Below are positions 37,257 to 45,339 of a stretch of DNA of 64,000 bases, in pieces. Numbering within the stretch: the stretch's first letter is position 1; every line of letters begins with the position of its first letter. The stretch is from NCBI RefSeq assembly GCF_014199295.1, contig NZ_JACIJH010000001.1, positions 62,001 to 126,000 of the forward strand, read 5' to 3'. Origin of the DNA: Sphingopyxis panaciterrulae (GTDB taxonomy: Bacteria; Pseudomonadota; Alphaproteobacteria; Sphingomonadales; Sphingomonadaceae). The notes beneath the pieces were generated by a model. That model was not told the DNA's origin, made no database searches, and saw nothing but the letters and a program-made list of their open reading frames with translations. The position numbers and the translations under genes were made by a program.

Positions 37257-37958
37257 TCACGGGCTATCGTGCCACAGCGGTTGGGTGAGTGCGGCAACGA
37301 ATTCGGCATGACGCGCAAGCTCGGCGGGAGTTGCGGCATGGGGCCGCGGCTCGCGGAACGGACGCGCCGGGGCGGCCGGGCGCGGCGGCGAAGCGACGCC
37401 CGGCGCCGCGGTGACGGCGGACGCGGCGGCAAGTCCCAGCCCGATCTGCCGTCCGCCGGTCATTTCGATATAGAGGTGCGCGAGCAGTTCGGCGTCGAGC
37501 AGCGCGCCATGCTTGATGCGGTGGCTGCGGTCGATGCCATAGCGGGTGCAGAGCGCGTCGAGACTGTGCTTGGCGCCGGGATGAAGCTTGCGCGCCATCT
37601 GCACGGTGCAGCACATGCGCGCCATGTCGAGCGCCGGCCGGCCGACGCGCGCCAGCTCGGCATTGATGAAGCCGAAGTCGAAGGCGGCGTTGTGCGCGAC
37701 CATCGGCGCGTCGCCGAGAAACTCGAGCAGCTCGTCGACACGGCTTGCGAACAGCGGCTTGTCTGACAGGAACTGGACCGACAGGCCATGCACCGCCTCG
37801 GCCTCTGCCGGCATGTCGCGTTCGGGATGGAAATAGGCGTGGAAGGTCCGGCCAGATTCGCGCCGGTCGACCAGCTCGACGCATCCGATTTCGACCAGTC
37901 GGTGCCCAGACCTGGGATCGAGTCCCGTCGTTTCGGTGTCGAAGATTATCTCTCGCAT
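37257..37958 (-). CDS. dnaQ: DNA polymerase III epsilon subunit (proofreading exonuclease)
   Basis: The 3'-5' proofreading subunit of the replicative polymerase. It has 233 residues. Exo I is FDTETTG with Asp7 and Glu9, Exo II AHNAAFD with Asp94, and Exo III RIKHGALLDAELLA with His150 and Asp155. The C-terminal 60 residues are Ala/Pro-rich and end in the polymerase-binding tail. MREIIFDTETTG at 37958 is the usual start. It ends a run of genes that reaches from ppsR. Confidence 0.96.
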   Translation of the reverse strand: MREIIFDTETTGLDPRSGHRLVEIGCVELVDRRESGRTFHAYFHPERDMPAEAEAVHGLSVQFLSDKPLFASRVDELLEFLGDAPMVAHNAAFDFGFINAELARVGRPALDMARMCCTVQMARKLHPGAKHSLDALCTRYGIDRSHRIKHGALLDAELLAHLYIEMTGGRQIGLGLAAASAVTAAPGVASPPRPAAPARPFREPRPHAATPAELARHAEFVAALTQPLWHDSP

Positions 37959-37978
37959 CTGACGATCCAATCTGGACC

Positions 37979-38602
37979 TTATCGCGCGCGGAAACAAGAG
38001 GCGATGGCGCGAATCTGGCGATGCGTCTCGCTTTTCGGGCGGCCGGTTTCGATCACGAAATCGGCGCGCGCGCGCTTGACCCGGTCGGGGGTCTGCAAGG
38101 CGCGGATCGCCCTGAACTTGGCGGCGGTCATGCCGGGGCGGCGCATGACGCGCTTGCGCTGGACCCAGAGCGGCGCGGAGACGACCGCGACCGCGCCGAC
38201 CCGCCGCGCGCCGCCCTTTTCAAAGAGCAGCGGAATGTCGAGGACGACGACGGCGCGGGCGCGGTGCCGCGCGAGGAAACGCTTCTGCGCGCGGCCGACC
38301 GCGGGATGGACGATCGCCTCGAGCGCCGCCAGCTCGTGCGGGTGGCCGAGCACACGCGCACCGAGCTTTTGCCGGTCGACGCCGCCCGGGCCGGTGGTAC
38401 CGGGAAAGCGCGCCTCGATCGCCGCGACCAGCGCGCCGCCCGGCCCCTGCAGCCGGTGCACCTCGGCATCGGCGTCGAACACCGGTACGCCCTCGCGCTC
38501 GAACATCGCGGCCGCGGTCGACTTGCCCATGCCGATCGAACCGGTGAGCCCGAGGATGAAGGGGCGGCGCAGCCGCGAGGCGGGGCGCTTATAAGGGGTC
38601 AT
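37979..38602 (-). CDS. coaE: Dephospho-CoA kinase
   Basis: Last step of coenzyme A synthesis. It has 207 residues. The P-loop GLTGSIGMGKST is at about residues 18-29; VFDADAEVHRLQGPGG and VVLDIPLLFEKGG match CoaE. The ATG at 38602 overlaps the aroE stop as ATGA and the gene ends 20 bp before dnaQ. Confidence 0.96.
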   Translation of the reverse strand: MTPYKRPASRLRRPFILGLTGSIGMGKSTAAAMFEREGVPVFDADAEVHRLQGPGGALVAAIEARFPGTTGPGGVDRQKLGARVLGHPHELAALEAIVHPAVGRAQKRFLARHRARAVVVLDIPLLFEKGGARRVGAVAVVSAPLWVQRKRVMRRPGMTAAKFRAIRALQTPDRVKRARADFVIETGRPKSETHRQIRAIASCFRAR

Positions 38603-39429
38603 GCGGTCAGCAGCGCGCGCAATTCCTCGTCGCGTCCCTCGGGCGGCGCAGCGCCGAAGAAGAGTTCGAAGGCGAGCGCCGCCTGGCCGATCAGCATGTC
38701 GAGCCCGTCGACCGTGTCGAGCCCGCGCGCCTCAGCCGCCCCGAGCAGCCCGGTGCGCAGCGGCGAATAGACGAGATCGTAGACGATCGCCTCCCCAGGA
38801 AGCGACGACAGGTCGAGGTCGAGCGGCGGCTGGCCGGTCATACCGAGGCTGCTGGCATTGACGAGCAGCGCCGCGGGCGGCAGCGGTGCGTCGAGCGCAG
38901 CGGTCCCGCCCTTGAGACCGAAGGTCGCGAGCAGTCCCATCGCCTTCAAGGGACTGCGGCCAATCATCGTGACGAACCCGACGCCAGCGCGCGCGAGCGC
39001 AAAAAGGACAGCACGCGCCGCGCCGCCAGCGCCGACCACGATCACCGGCGCGCCCGCGAGATCGAGTTCGGCGAGCGGCGCGTAGAAGCCCGCGGCATCC
39101 GTGTTGGTACCGATCAGCGCTCCATCAGGCTGACGCACCACCGTGTTCATCGCGCCGATCGTGCCGCGGATGTCGCCCGGATCGTCGACCAGATCCATGA
39201 TCGCCTGCTTGTGCGGCATGGTGATGTTGCAGCCGCGCCAGTCGGGATCGGCGCGGCGTTCGGCGATGTAAGCGGCGAGGCCTTCGGGTTTCACATGCGC
39301 GCGGGCGTAGCGGCCGACCAGGCCGAGCGCGTCGAGCCAGAAGTCATGGATCAGCGGCGATTTCGACTGCGCGATCGGATCGCCGATCACTTCGGCATAG
39401 GGGAGGGCGGCGGGCAGGTCGTCGCTCAT
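38599..39429 (-). CDS. aroE: Shikimate dehydrogenase
   Basis: Reduces 3-dehydroshikimate with NADPH in aromatic amino-acid synthesis. It has 276 residues. The shikimate site is VIGDPIAQSKSPLIHDFWL near residue 14, with NITMPHK carrying the catalytic Lys near 74. The nucleotide-binding loop is VVGAGGAARAV near 135. Both ends overlap neighbours as ATGA. Confidence 0.96.
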   Translation of the reverse strand: MSDDLPAALPYAEVIGDPIAQSKSPLIHDFWLDALGLVGRYARAHVKPEGLAAYIAERRADPDWRGCNITMPHKQAIMDLVDDPGDIRGTIGAMNTVVRQPDGALIGTNTDAAGFYAPLAELDLAGAPVIVVGAGGAARAVLFALARAGVGFVTMIGRSPLKAMGLLATFGLKGGTAALDAPLPPAALLVNASSLGMTGQPPLDLDLSSLPGEAIVYDLVYSPLRTGLLGAAEARGLDTVDGLDMLIGQAALAFELFFGAAPPEGRDEELRALLTA

Positions 39430-40025
39430 GACGGCGCCAGCCCGGTCGCGCGCAGCCAGGCGAGCAGCGGGAGCATCGGCATGCCGATGATGGTCCAGGG
39501 GTCGCCCTCGACCCGATCGAACAATGTCACGCCCGCTCCTTCGATCTCGTAACAGCCGACGGTCCAGCGGATGCTGTCCCATTCGCGCGCCACATAGTCG
39601 GCGATGAAGGCGTCCGACAAGGGACGCATCCACAGCTTTGCCTCGCCGATCGCGCGCCACACCGGCACCCCGCCCTGCGCGGCGACCGCGGCGCTGAACA
39701 GCCGGTGACGCGTCCCCGCCATGCGCCGCAGATGATCGGCGGCTTCCTCGGGGCTTTCGGGCTTGCTGAGCATCGTCCCATCGGCGAGCGCGAGCGTCGA
39801 ATCGGCGCCGAGCACGGTGATGCCGGGAAGTCGTGATGAGACCTTGATCGCCTTTGCCTCGGCGAGGGCATCGGCGATGTTGCGCGGTGTCTGTCCGGTA
39901 GCGAGCAGCGAGGCGGCCAGCGCCTCCTCGTCAACATGCGCGGGCGTCGTTTCGAAAGCAAGCCCGGCGGCGCGCAGCATCGCCGCGCGTCCGCTGCTCT
40001 GCGAGGCGAGGACAAGCGCGGTCAT
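39426..40025 (-). CDS. maf: Maf-family nucleotide pyrophosphatase
   Basis: Hydrolyses non-canonical nucleoside triphosphates to monophosphates; the family is also linked to septum formation. It has 199 residues. LVLASQSSGRAAMLRAAG at the start and VLGADSTLALADGTMLSKPES near 70-90 are the signatures, with YVAREWDS and GCYEIEGAG later. Start and stop overlap ppsR and aroE as ATGA. Confidence 0.95.
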   Translation of the reverse strand: MTALVLASQSSGRAAMLRAAGLAFETTPAHVDEEALAASLLATGQTPRNIADALAEAKAIKVSSRLPGITVLGADSTLALADGTMLSKPESPEEAADHLRRMAGTRHRLFSAAVAAQGGVPVWRAIGEAKLWMRPLSDAFIADYVAREWDSIRWTVGCYEIEGAGVTLFDRVEGDPWTIIGMPMLPLLAWLRATGLAPS

Positions 40026-40831
40026 CCGGCGCGGTCCTCGACCAGCTTGATGACCGCCGCCGCGGTTTCCTCGATCGAGCGGCGGGTCACGTCGATCACC
40101 GGCCAGCCATTGTCGGCGAACATCCGCCGCGCAAAGGCGATCTCGGCCTTGACCCGGTCCTCGTCGACATAGGCGGTTTCGGGCGCCTGGTTGAGCGAGA
40201 GCAGGCGGTTGCGCCGCACCTGCACGAGCCGGTCGAGCCCGGTGGTCAGCCCAACGACGAGCGGGCGCTTGAGGTCATAGAGCCGTTCGGGCGGCGGCGA
40301 TTCGGGGACGATCGGGATGTTCGCGGTCTTGTAGCCGCGGTTGGCGAGATAGATGCTCGTCGGCGTCTTCGAGGTGCGCGACACGCCGGCGAGGACGATG
40401 TCGGCCTCTTCCCAATTCTCGGCGCCGATGCCGTCGTCGTGGGCGACGGTGAACTGGATCGCGTCGACGCGCCGGAAATAGGCGGCGTCGAGCACATGCT
40501 GGCGACCGGGACGCGCCTTTGCTTCCTGCCCGAGTATCCGCGACAGCGCATCGGTCACCGCGTCGAGCGCCGGCACCGTCGGGAGGCCCTGCGCGCTCGC
40601 GCGGCGTTCGAGGCTGGCGCGCAGTTCGCCGCTGACGAGGGTGAAGAGGATCATGCCGGGGCTCGCTTCCACCTCAGCCATGATGCGGTCGAGATGCGAT
40701 TCCGAACGAACCATCGGCCAGAAATGCCGCACCACCTCGACATCGTCGAACTGGGCGATCGCCGCCTTGGCGATATTCTCGAGCGTCTCGCCGGTGGAAT
40801 CGGATATGAGGTGGAGGTGGAGGCGGCTCAT
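40022..40831 (-). CDS. ppsR: Pyruvate-dikinase / PEP-synthase regulatory protein (DUF299)
   Basis: A bifunctional kinase and pyrophosphorylase that controls PEP synthase or pyruvate phosphate dikinase by threonine phosphorylation. It has 269 residues. LHLISDSTGETLENIAKAAI near residue 5 and the P-loop-like GVSRTSKTPTSIYLANRGYK at 149-168 are diagnostic. It is the first gene of the run to dnaQ. In Caulobacter and Rickettsia the homologue (RP001/CC0001) flanks the replication origin opposite hemE, just as here. Confidence 0.95.
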   Translation of the reverse strand: MSRLHLHLISDSTGETLENIAKAAIAQFDDVEVVRHFWPMVRSESHLDRIMAEVEASPGMILFTLVSGELRASLERRASAQGLPTVPALDAVTDALSRILGQEAKARPGRQHVLDAAYFRRVDAIQFTVAHDDGIGAENWEEADIVLAGVSRTSKTPTSIYLANRGYKTANIPIVPESPPPERLYDLKRPLVVGLTTGLDRLVQVRRNRLLSLNQAPETAYVDEDRVKAEIAFARRMFADNGWPVIDVTRRSIEETAAAVIKLVEDRAG

Positions 40832-40879
40832 CGCGGCACCATGGCGTCGGCGCGCGGAAAAAGGCAAGCGGAGACGCGC

Positions 40880-41160
40880 CAGCCGCCCCTGTGGATAAGA
40901 TTCGGCATAAGGGGTTGGACAAACGCGGCAGCCAAATTCCATCCCCGGCGCTGCCGATTCCGTTCCACCCCTTATCCCCGGCGATCCGAATTTATCCACA
41001 GGCTGTGAAGAAGGGGGACAGGGGCCCGCGACTCCGGCCCCGATCGTCCGCCCGCACGAGTCAAGCTGTTGGCAAAAGCGGCGCGGCTGGGCTAAGCCCC
41101 ACTTTCCGCCTGCCAACAACCACCACAATCTATTCAATCTATATGATGAGAGAAGAAAGA
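40880..41160. other. Candidate chromosomal origin of replication (oriC)
   Basis: A 337-bp gap without genes between divergent ppsR and hemE. Two perfect DnaA boxes face each other: the complement of TTATCCACA at 40890-40898 and TTATCCACA at 40992-41000; TTATCCCCG lies at 40972-40980. Left and right halves share ATTCGG and ATAAGGGG elements in inverted order. GANTC methylation-type sites occur at 40899, 40956, 41030 and 41058. An A+T-richer stretch at 41115-41160 could be the unwinding region. The hemE-RP001 location is the known origin site in Caulobacter and Rickettsia. Confidence 0.8.
41069..41097 (+). promoter_or_regulatory. Candidate hemE promoter
   Basis: TTGGCA (41069-41074), 17 bp, CTAAGC (41092-41097), about 72 bp before the hemE start. 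Transcription from here would cross the A+T-rich side of the origin. Confidence 0.35.
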
Positions 41161-41168
41161 GGGGCCGC

Positions 41169-42197
41169 GTGAAGGCGTCACCGAAGAGCTTGCTGGCGAC
41201 ACTGCGCGGGGTGCGGCAGGAGCGGCCCGCACTGTGGCTGATGCGCCAGGCCGGACGCTATCTGCCCGAATATCGCGCGCTGCGGGAGACCAAGGGCGGG
41301 TTCCTCGAGCTCTGCTACGATCCCGAGGCGGCGGCCGAGGTGACGCTGCAGCCGATCCGGCGTTTCGGTTTCGACGGCGCGATCCTGTTTTCCGATATCC
41401 TCGTGGTGCCGCACGCGCTGGGACAACGTCTGTGGTTCGAGGCCGGCGAGGGGCCGCGGCTCGCACCGCCGCTTGTCGACACCGCGCTCGCCGTGCTCGA
41501 AGCGGCACCGCAGCGGCTCGATCCCGTCTATGCGACGGTCGCGCGTGTCGCGGCGGCGCTGTCCGCCGAAACCACTTTCCTCGGCTTTGCCGGCAGCCCC
41601 TGGACCGTCGCCACCTATATGGTCGCCGGCGCGGGGTCGAAGGACCAGGCCGCGGCGCGCCGGCTTGCATTCGGCGACGTACAGGCCTTTCAAGCGATCG
41701 TCGACGCGATCATAGATGTTACCGTGACTTACCTGTCGGGCCAGATCGAGCAGGGGGTCGAGGCGGTGCAATTGTTCGATAGCTGGGCGGGCAGCCTCAG
41801 CCCGGCGCAGTTCGAGCGCTGGGTGATCGCGCCCAATGCCGAGATCGTGGAGCGACTGAAGGCGCTGCACCCCGACACGCCGGTCATCGGCTTTCCGAAG
41901 GGCGCGGGCGGCAAGCTCGCCGCCTATGCCGACGAGACGGGGGTCGATGCGATCGGGCTCGACGAGACGGTCGATCCCGCCTGGGCCGACGCGGCGCTGC
42001 CAGCGCATCTGCCGGTACAGGGCAATCTCGACCCGCTTGTGCTCGTCGCCGGCGGCGCGGCGCTCGATGCGGCGATCGACCGCATCCTTGCGGCTTTTCC
42101 CGTTCGCCCCCATATCTTCAATCTCGGCCATGGCATCGTGCCCGACACGCCCATAGCCCATGTCGAGCATCTGATCCGGCGCGTACGCGGCCACTAA
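41169..42197 (+). CDS. hemE: Uroporphyrinogen decarboxylase
   Basis: Removes four carboxyl groups from uroporphyrinogen III in haem synthesis. It has 342 residues. The substrate-binding PALWLMRQAGRYLPEYRALR (residues 20-39) is diagnostic, as are FGFDGAILFSDILVVPHALG near 73 and NLGHGIVPDTP near 320. The gene is 15 bp upstream of hemJ and flanks the likely origin. Confidence 0.98.
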   Translation: MKASPKSLLATLRGVRQERPALWLMRQAGRYLPEYRALRETKGGFLELCYDPEAAAEVTLQPIRRFGFDGAILFSDILVVPHALGQRLWFEAGEGPRLAPPLVDTALAVLEAAPQRLDPVYATVARVAAALSAETTFLGFAGSPWTVATYMVAGAGSKDQAAARRLAFGDVQAFQAIVDAIIDVTVTYLSGQIEQGVEAVQLFDSWAGSLSPAQFERWVIAPNAEIVERLKALHPDTPVIGFPKGAGGKLAAYADETGVDAIGLDETVDPAWADAALPAHLPVQGNLDPLVLVAGGAALDAAIDRILAAFPVRPHIFNLGHGIVPDTPIAHVEHLIRRVRGH

Positions 42198-42211
42198 GGC
42201 GGGGGACAGCA

Positions 42212-42661
42212 ATGGAATTGGCAGGTTTTCTGGGGGTGACGATGCTGTGGGTCAAGGCGGCGCATGTGATTTTCGTCATCTTCCTGATGGCGGGCCTGTT
42301 CATGATGCCGCGCTTCTTCGTCTATCATCACCAATGCCCGGTCGGGTCGGACGAGGACAAGAAGTGGATCGAGCGCGAGGACCGGCTGCGCCGGATCATC
42401 CTCAATCCGTCGATCGTCATCGTCTGGATTCTCGGGCTGATGCTCGCCTTCAGCGGCGGCTATTGGAGCGAGGGCTGGTTTCACGCCAAATTGCTGCTCG
42501 TGCTCGGCCTTTCGGGCTATCACGGCTGGCTGATCGGCTATTTCAAGAAGCTGAAACGCGGCGAACGGCCGCTTTCGGAAAAGCGGCTGCGGTTGCTCAA
42601 CGAGGTTCCGGGCGTCGTCGCGGCGATCGTGGTTGTCCTGGCGGTCGTCAGGCCGTTCTGA
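42212..42661 (+). CDS. hemJ: Protoporphyrinogen oxidase HemJ
   Basis: A four-helix inner-membrane protein that oxidises protoporphyrinogen IX. It has 149 residues. LWVKAAHVIFVIFLMAGLFM (about residues 11-31) carries the conserved haem-binding His; GLMLAFSGGYWSEGWFHAK, then GLSGYHGWLIGYFKKLKRGE follow. It lies next to hemE, a fitting partner in the same pathway. A later ATG at 42242 is possible. Confidence 0.93.
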   Translation: MELAGFLGVTMLWVKAAHVIFVIFLMAGLFMMPRFFVYHHQCPVGSDEDKKWIEREDRLRRIILNPSIVIVWILGLMLAFSGGYWSEGWFHAKLLLVLGLSGYHGWLIGYFKKLKRGERPLSEKRLRLLNEVPGVVAAIVVVLAVVRPF

Positions 42662-42683
42662 CCCGCGCTCTGTCGCGAGCCGA

Positions 42684-42712
42684 TTGACTTGAACCGGCCC
42701 GAAAGTTAGGGG
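42684..42712 (+). promoter_or_regulatory. Candidate rho promoter overlapping a hairpin
   Basis: TTGACT (42684-42689), 17 bp, TAGGGG (42707-42712), 140 bp before rho. The same stretch forms a dyad, TTGAACCGGCCC with GGGGCCGGTCAA, so it may be an operator or the end of the hemJ transcript. The rest of the 191-bp gap holds further GC-rich hairpins around CCCCCGGCCGG at 42776. Confidence 0.4.
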
Positions 42713-42852
42713 CCGGTCAACACCGCGCTTTGCGGGCGGCGCTTCCCTGGCGCCGAACTATCGCGAACGGCCGTCCCCCGGCCGGATAGGCACCGGCCGG
42801 TGCAACGAATTAGTCCAGTTTTCTCCCGAATTTCATTACCTGGAATCCATCC

Positions 42853-44109
42853 ATGCATCTTAAAGAACTCAAGAGAAAGTCCCCCGCCCAGCTGGTCGAA
42901 ATGGCCGAAGAGCTGGGCGTCGAGGGCGCATCGACGCTGCGCAAGCAGGATCTGATGTTCTCGATCCTCAAGGAACTCGCCGAAGAGGGCGAGGAGATCA
43001 TCGGGTCCGGCACGATCGAGGTTCTGCCCGACAGCTTCGGCTTTCTGCGCAGCCCCGAGGCCAATTATCTCGCCGGCCCCGACGACATCTATGTCTCGCC
43101 GAACCAGGTTCGCAAATATGGCCTGCGCACCGGCGACACGGTCGAGGGCGAGATTCGCGCGCCCAAGGACGGCGAGCGTTATTTCGCCCTGACCAAGCTG
43201 GTCAGCGTCAATTTCGACGACCCCGAGGTCGTCCGACACCGCGTCAATTTCGACAATCTTACCCCGCTCTATCCCGACCAGAAGCTGTCGCTCGACACGA
43301 TCGACCCGACGGTCAAGGACAAGTCGGCGCGGGTCATCGACCTCGTCAGCCCGCAGGGTAAGGGTCAGCGCGCGCTGATCGTCGCGCCGCCGCGCGTCGG
43401 CAAGACGGTGCTGCTGCAGAATATCTCCAAGGCGATCACCGACAATCATCCCGAGGTCTTCCTGATCGTCCTGCTGATCGACGAGCGCCCCGAGGAAGTC
43501 ACCGACATGCAGCGCAGCGTCAACGGCGAGGTCATTTCGTCGACCTTCGACGAACCCGCGCAGCGCCACGTCCAGGTGGCCGAGATGGTGATCGAGAAGG
43601 CGAAGCGCCTTGTCGAGCACAAGAAGGACGTCGTCATCCTGCTCGACTCGATCACCCGGCTCGGCCGCGCCTACAACACGGTGGTGCCGTCGTCGGGCAA
43701 GGTGCTGACCGGCGGCGTCGACGCCAATGCGCTCCAGCGTCCGAAGCGTTTCTTCGGCGCCGCGCGCAACATCGAGGAGGGCGGTTCGCTGTCGATCATC
43801 GCGACCGCGCTGATCGACACCGGCAGCCGCATGGACGAGGTGATCTTCGAGGAATTCAAGGGCACCGGCAATTCGGAAATCGTTCTCGACCGCAAGGTCG
43901 CCGACAAGCGCATCTTCCCCGCGCTCGACGTCGGCAAGTCGGGCACCCGCAAGGAAGAGCTGCTGGTCGAGAAGGACAAGCTGTCCAAGATGTGGGTGCT
44001 GCGCCGCATCCTGATGCAGATGGGCACCGTCGATGCGATGGAATTCCTGCTCGACAAGATCAAGGATTCCAAGACCAACGAAGATTTCTTCGAATCGATG
44101 AACCAGTAA
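42853..44109 (+). CDS. rho: Transcription termination factor Rho
   Basis: Hexameric RNA helicase that ends transcription. It has 418 residues, the short normal form without large insertions. [20 protein letters not shown] begins it; the cold-shock-like RNA-binding domain includes [20 protein letters not shown] near 57-76. The Walker A is [12 protein letters not shown] near 177 and the end [12 protein letters not shown] is typical. TerC follows after 23 bp. Confidence 0.98.
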   Translation: MHLKELKRKSPAQLVEMAEELGVEGASTLRKQDLMFSILKELAEEGEEIIGSGTIEVLPDSFGFLRSPEANYLAGPDDIYVSPNQVRKYGLRTGDTVEGEIRAPKDGERYFALTKLVSVNFDDPEVVRHRVNFDNLTPLYPDQKLSLDTIDPTVKDKSARVIDLVSPQGKGQRALIVAPPRVGKTVLLQNISKAITDNHPEVFLIVLLIDERPEEVTDMQRSVNGEVISSTFDEPAQRHVQVAEMVIEKAKRLVEHKKDVVILLDSITRLGRAYNTVVPSSGKVLTGGVDANALQRPKRFFGAARNIEEGGSLSIIATALIDTGSRMDEVIFEEFKGTGNSEIVLDRKVADKRIFPALDVGKSGTRKEELLVEKDKLSKMWVLRRILMQMGTVDAMEFLLDKIKDSKTNEDFFESMNQ

Positions 44110-44132
44110 GCGGCGGGGCGAGTTGACCGATC

Positions 44133-44855
44133 ATGCTTGATCTTCTGATGACGGCGGGCGCCGCGGCGCCGGCACTCGGCGGCCCCGACGGAATCTGGGC
44201 GCATATCGTCAACGATTTTTCCAACATCACCGAACCGGCCGCGCTCGCCGCCTTCTTTCAGGTGCTGATGATCGACATCGTGCTGGCCGGCGACAATGCC
44301 ATCGTCGTCGGCGCGCTGGCGGCGGGCCTGCCCGCGGCGCAGCGCAAGAAGGTGATCCTGATCGGCGTCCTCGCGGCGCTGGTGCTGCGCATCGCCTTCG
44401 CGCTCGTCGTCACCCAGCTCATGCAGATCGTCGGGCTGATCTTCGTCGGTGGCCTGCTGCTGATCTGGGTCGCGTGGAAGATGTGGCGCGAGCTGCGCGA
44501 AAGCGGCCATTCGGGCGGCTCGCCCGAGGTCGAGGGCGACGAGCATTCGGGCCTGAAGCCCGCGAAGAGCTTCGCCGCCGCGGCTTGGGCGGTCGCGGTC
44601 GCCGATGTCAGCATGAGCCTCGACAATGTGCTCGCGGTCGCGGGCGCCGCGCGCGAGCATCCGGGAATCCTGATCGTCGGGCTGATCTTCGCGGTCGCGC
44701 TGATGGGCATCGCGGCGAACATCATCGCCAAATATATCGAACGCTATCGCTGGATTGCCTATATCGGCCTCGCGGTGATCCTTTATGTCGCGGTCAAGAT
44801 GATCCACGAAGGCTGGATCGACCCCAGCGTCGGCGTCGGAACGCTGTTCGGCTGA
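44133..44855 (+). CDS. TerC-family membrane protein (YjbE-type)
   Basis: A 240-residue inner-membrane protein with seven or so hydrophobic segments. The family core is QVLMIDIVLAGDNAIVVGAL near residue 46, with the acidic residues of the metal-binding site, and AVADVSMSLDNVLAVAGAA near 155. TerC relatives are linked to manganese export and membrane-protein metallation. It follows rho closely and is followed by a terminator. Confidence 0.9.
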   Translation: MLDLLMTAGAAAPALGGPDGIWAHIVNDFSNITEPAALAAFFQVLMIDIVLAGDNAIVVGALAAGLPAAQRKKVILIGVLAALVLRIAFALVVTQLMQIVGLIFVGGLLLIWVAWKMWRELRESGHSGGSPEVEGDEHSGLKPAKSFAAAAWAVAVADVSMSLDNVLAVAGAAREHPGILIVGLIFAVALMGIAANIIAKYIERYRWIAYIGLAVILYVAVKMIHEGWIDPSVGVGTLFG

Positions 44856-44881
44856 TCGGCCTTTCGGCCCCGAAAACGAAG

Positions 44882-44909
44882 AGCCAGCCTGGCGAAGGGC
44901 TGGCTTTTT
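44882..44909 (+). terminator. Rho-independent terminator after TerC gene
   Basis: AGCCAGCC and GGCTGGCT pair around an 8-base loop, followed by TTTTT. It closes the hemE/rho/TerC stretch. Confidence 0.9.
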
Positions 44910-44934
44910 CGTATCGGCTTCCCATCTGCCCGAT

Positions 44935-45336
44935 ATGGCCCAGCTCCACATGACCCGCGTCGCCGTCGGCTGCCCGGACTATCCGGCGCTCGCGGCGCGG
45001 ATTGCGGCGCGCGCCGGGGGCGGCGAAATCCGCTTTGCGACGCGGATGCGGCCGAAGCGCGCCGACGAGTTGATCGGCGGCAAGCTGCATTTCATCGTCC
45101 GCCACACGCTGGTGGCGCGGGTCGAGATTCTGCGCTTCGAGGATCGCGACGACGGGCGGATCGACATCGTCTGCGCCGCGGCGCTCGAGCGCGTGCATCC
45201 ACAGCCCAGGCGCGCGCACCAGGGCTGGCGCTATCTGACGGACGGCGATGCGCCCAGCGCCGACGACGATGCGAGCGGCATCGCCGATCTGCCGCCACAC
45301 CTCTATCGTGAGCTGGCCGAGCTCAGCCTGATCTAG
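44935..45336 (+). CDS. DUF1489 family protein
   Basis: A 133-residue soluble protein of unknown function found mainly in alphaproteobacteria. Features of the family are LHMTRVAVGCPDYPALAARI at the start, TRMRPKRADELIGGKLHFIV near residue 36 and a final DLPPHLYRELAEL. It is separated from the TerC gene by a terminator and is convergent with the next gene, 3 bp away. Confidence 0.8.
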   Translation: MAQLHMTRVAVGCPDYPALAARIAARAGGGEIRFATRMRPKRADELIGGKLHFIVRHTLVARVEILRFEDRDDGRIDIVCAAALERVHPQPRRAHQGWRYLTDGDAPSADDDASGIADLPPHLYRELAELSLI

Positions 45337-45339
45337 CCG

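Noticed and set aside
40832..41168. CtrA binding sites of the TTAA-N7-TTAA type in the origin
   Set aside because: No TTAA occurs in this interval on inspection.
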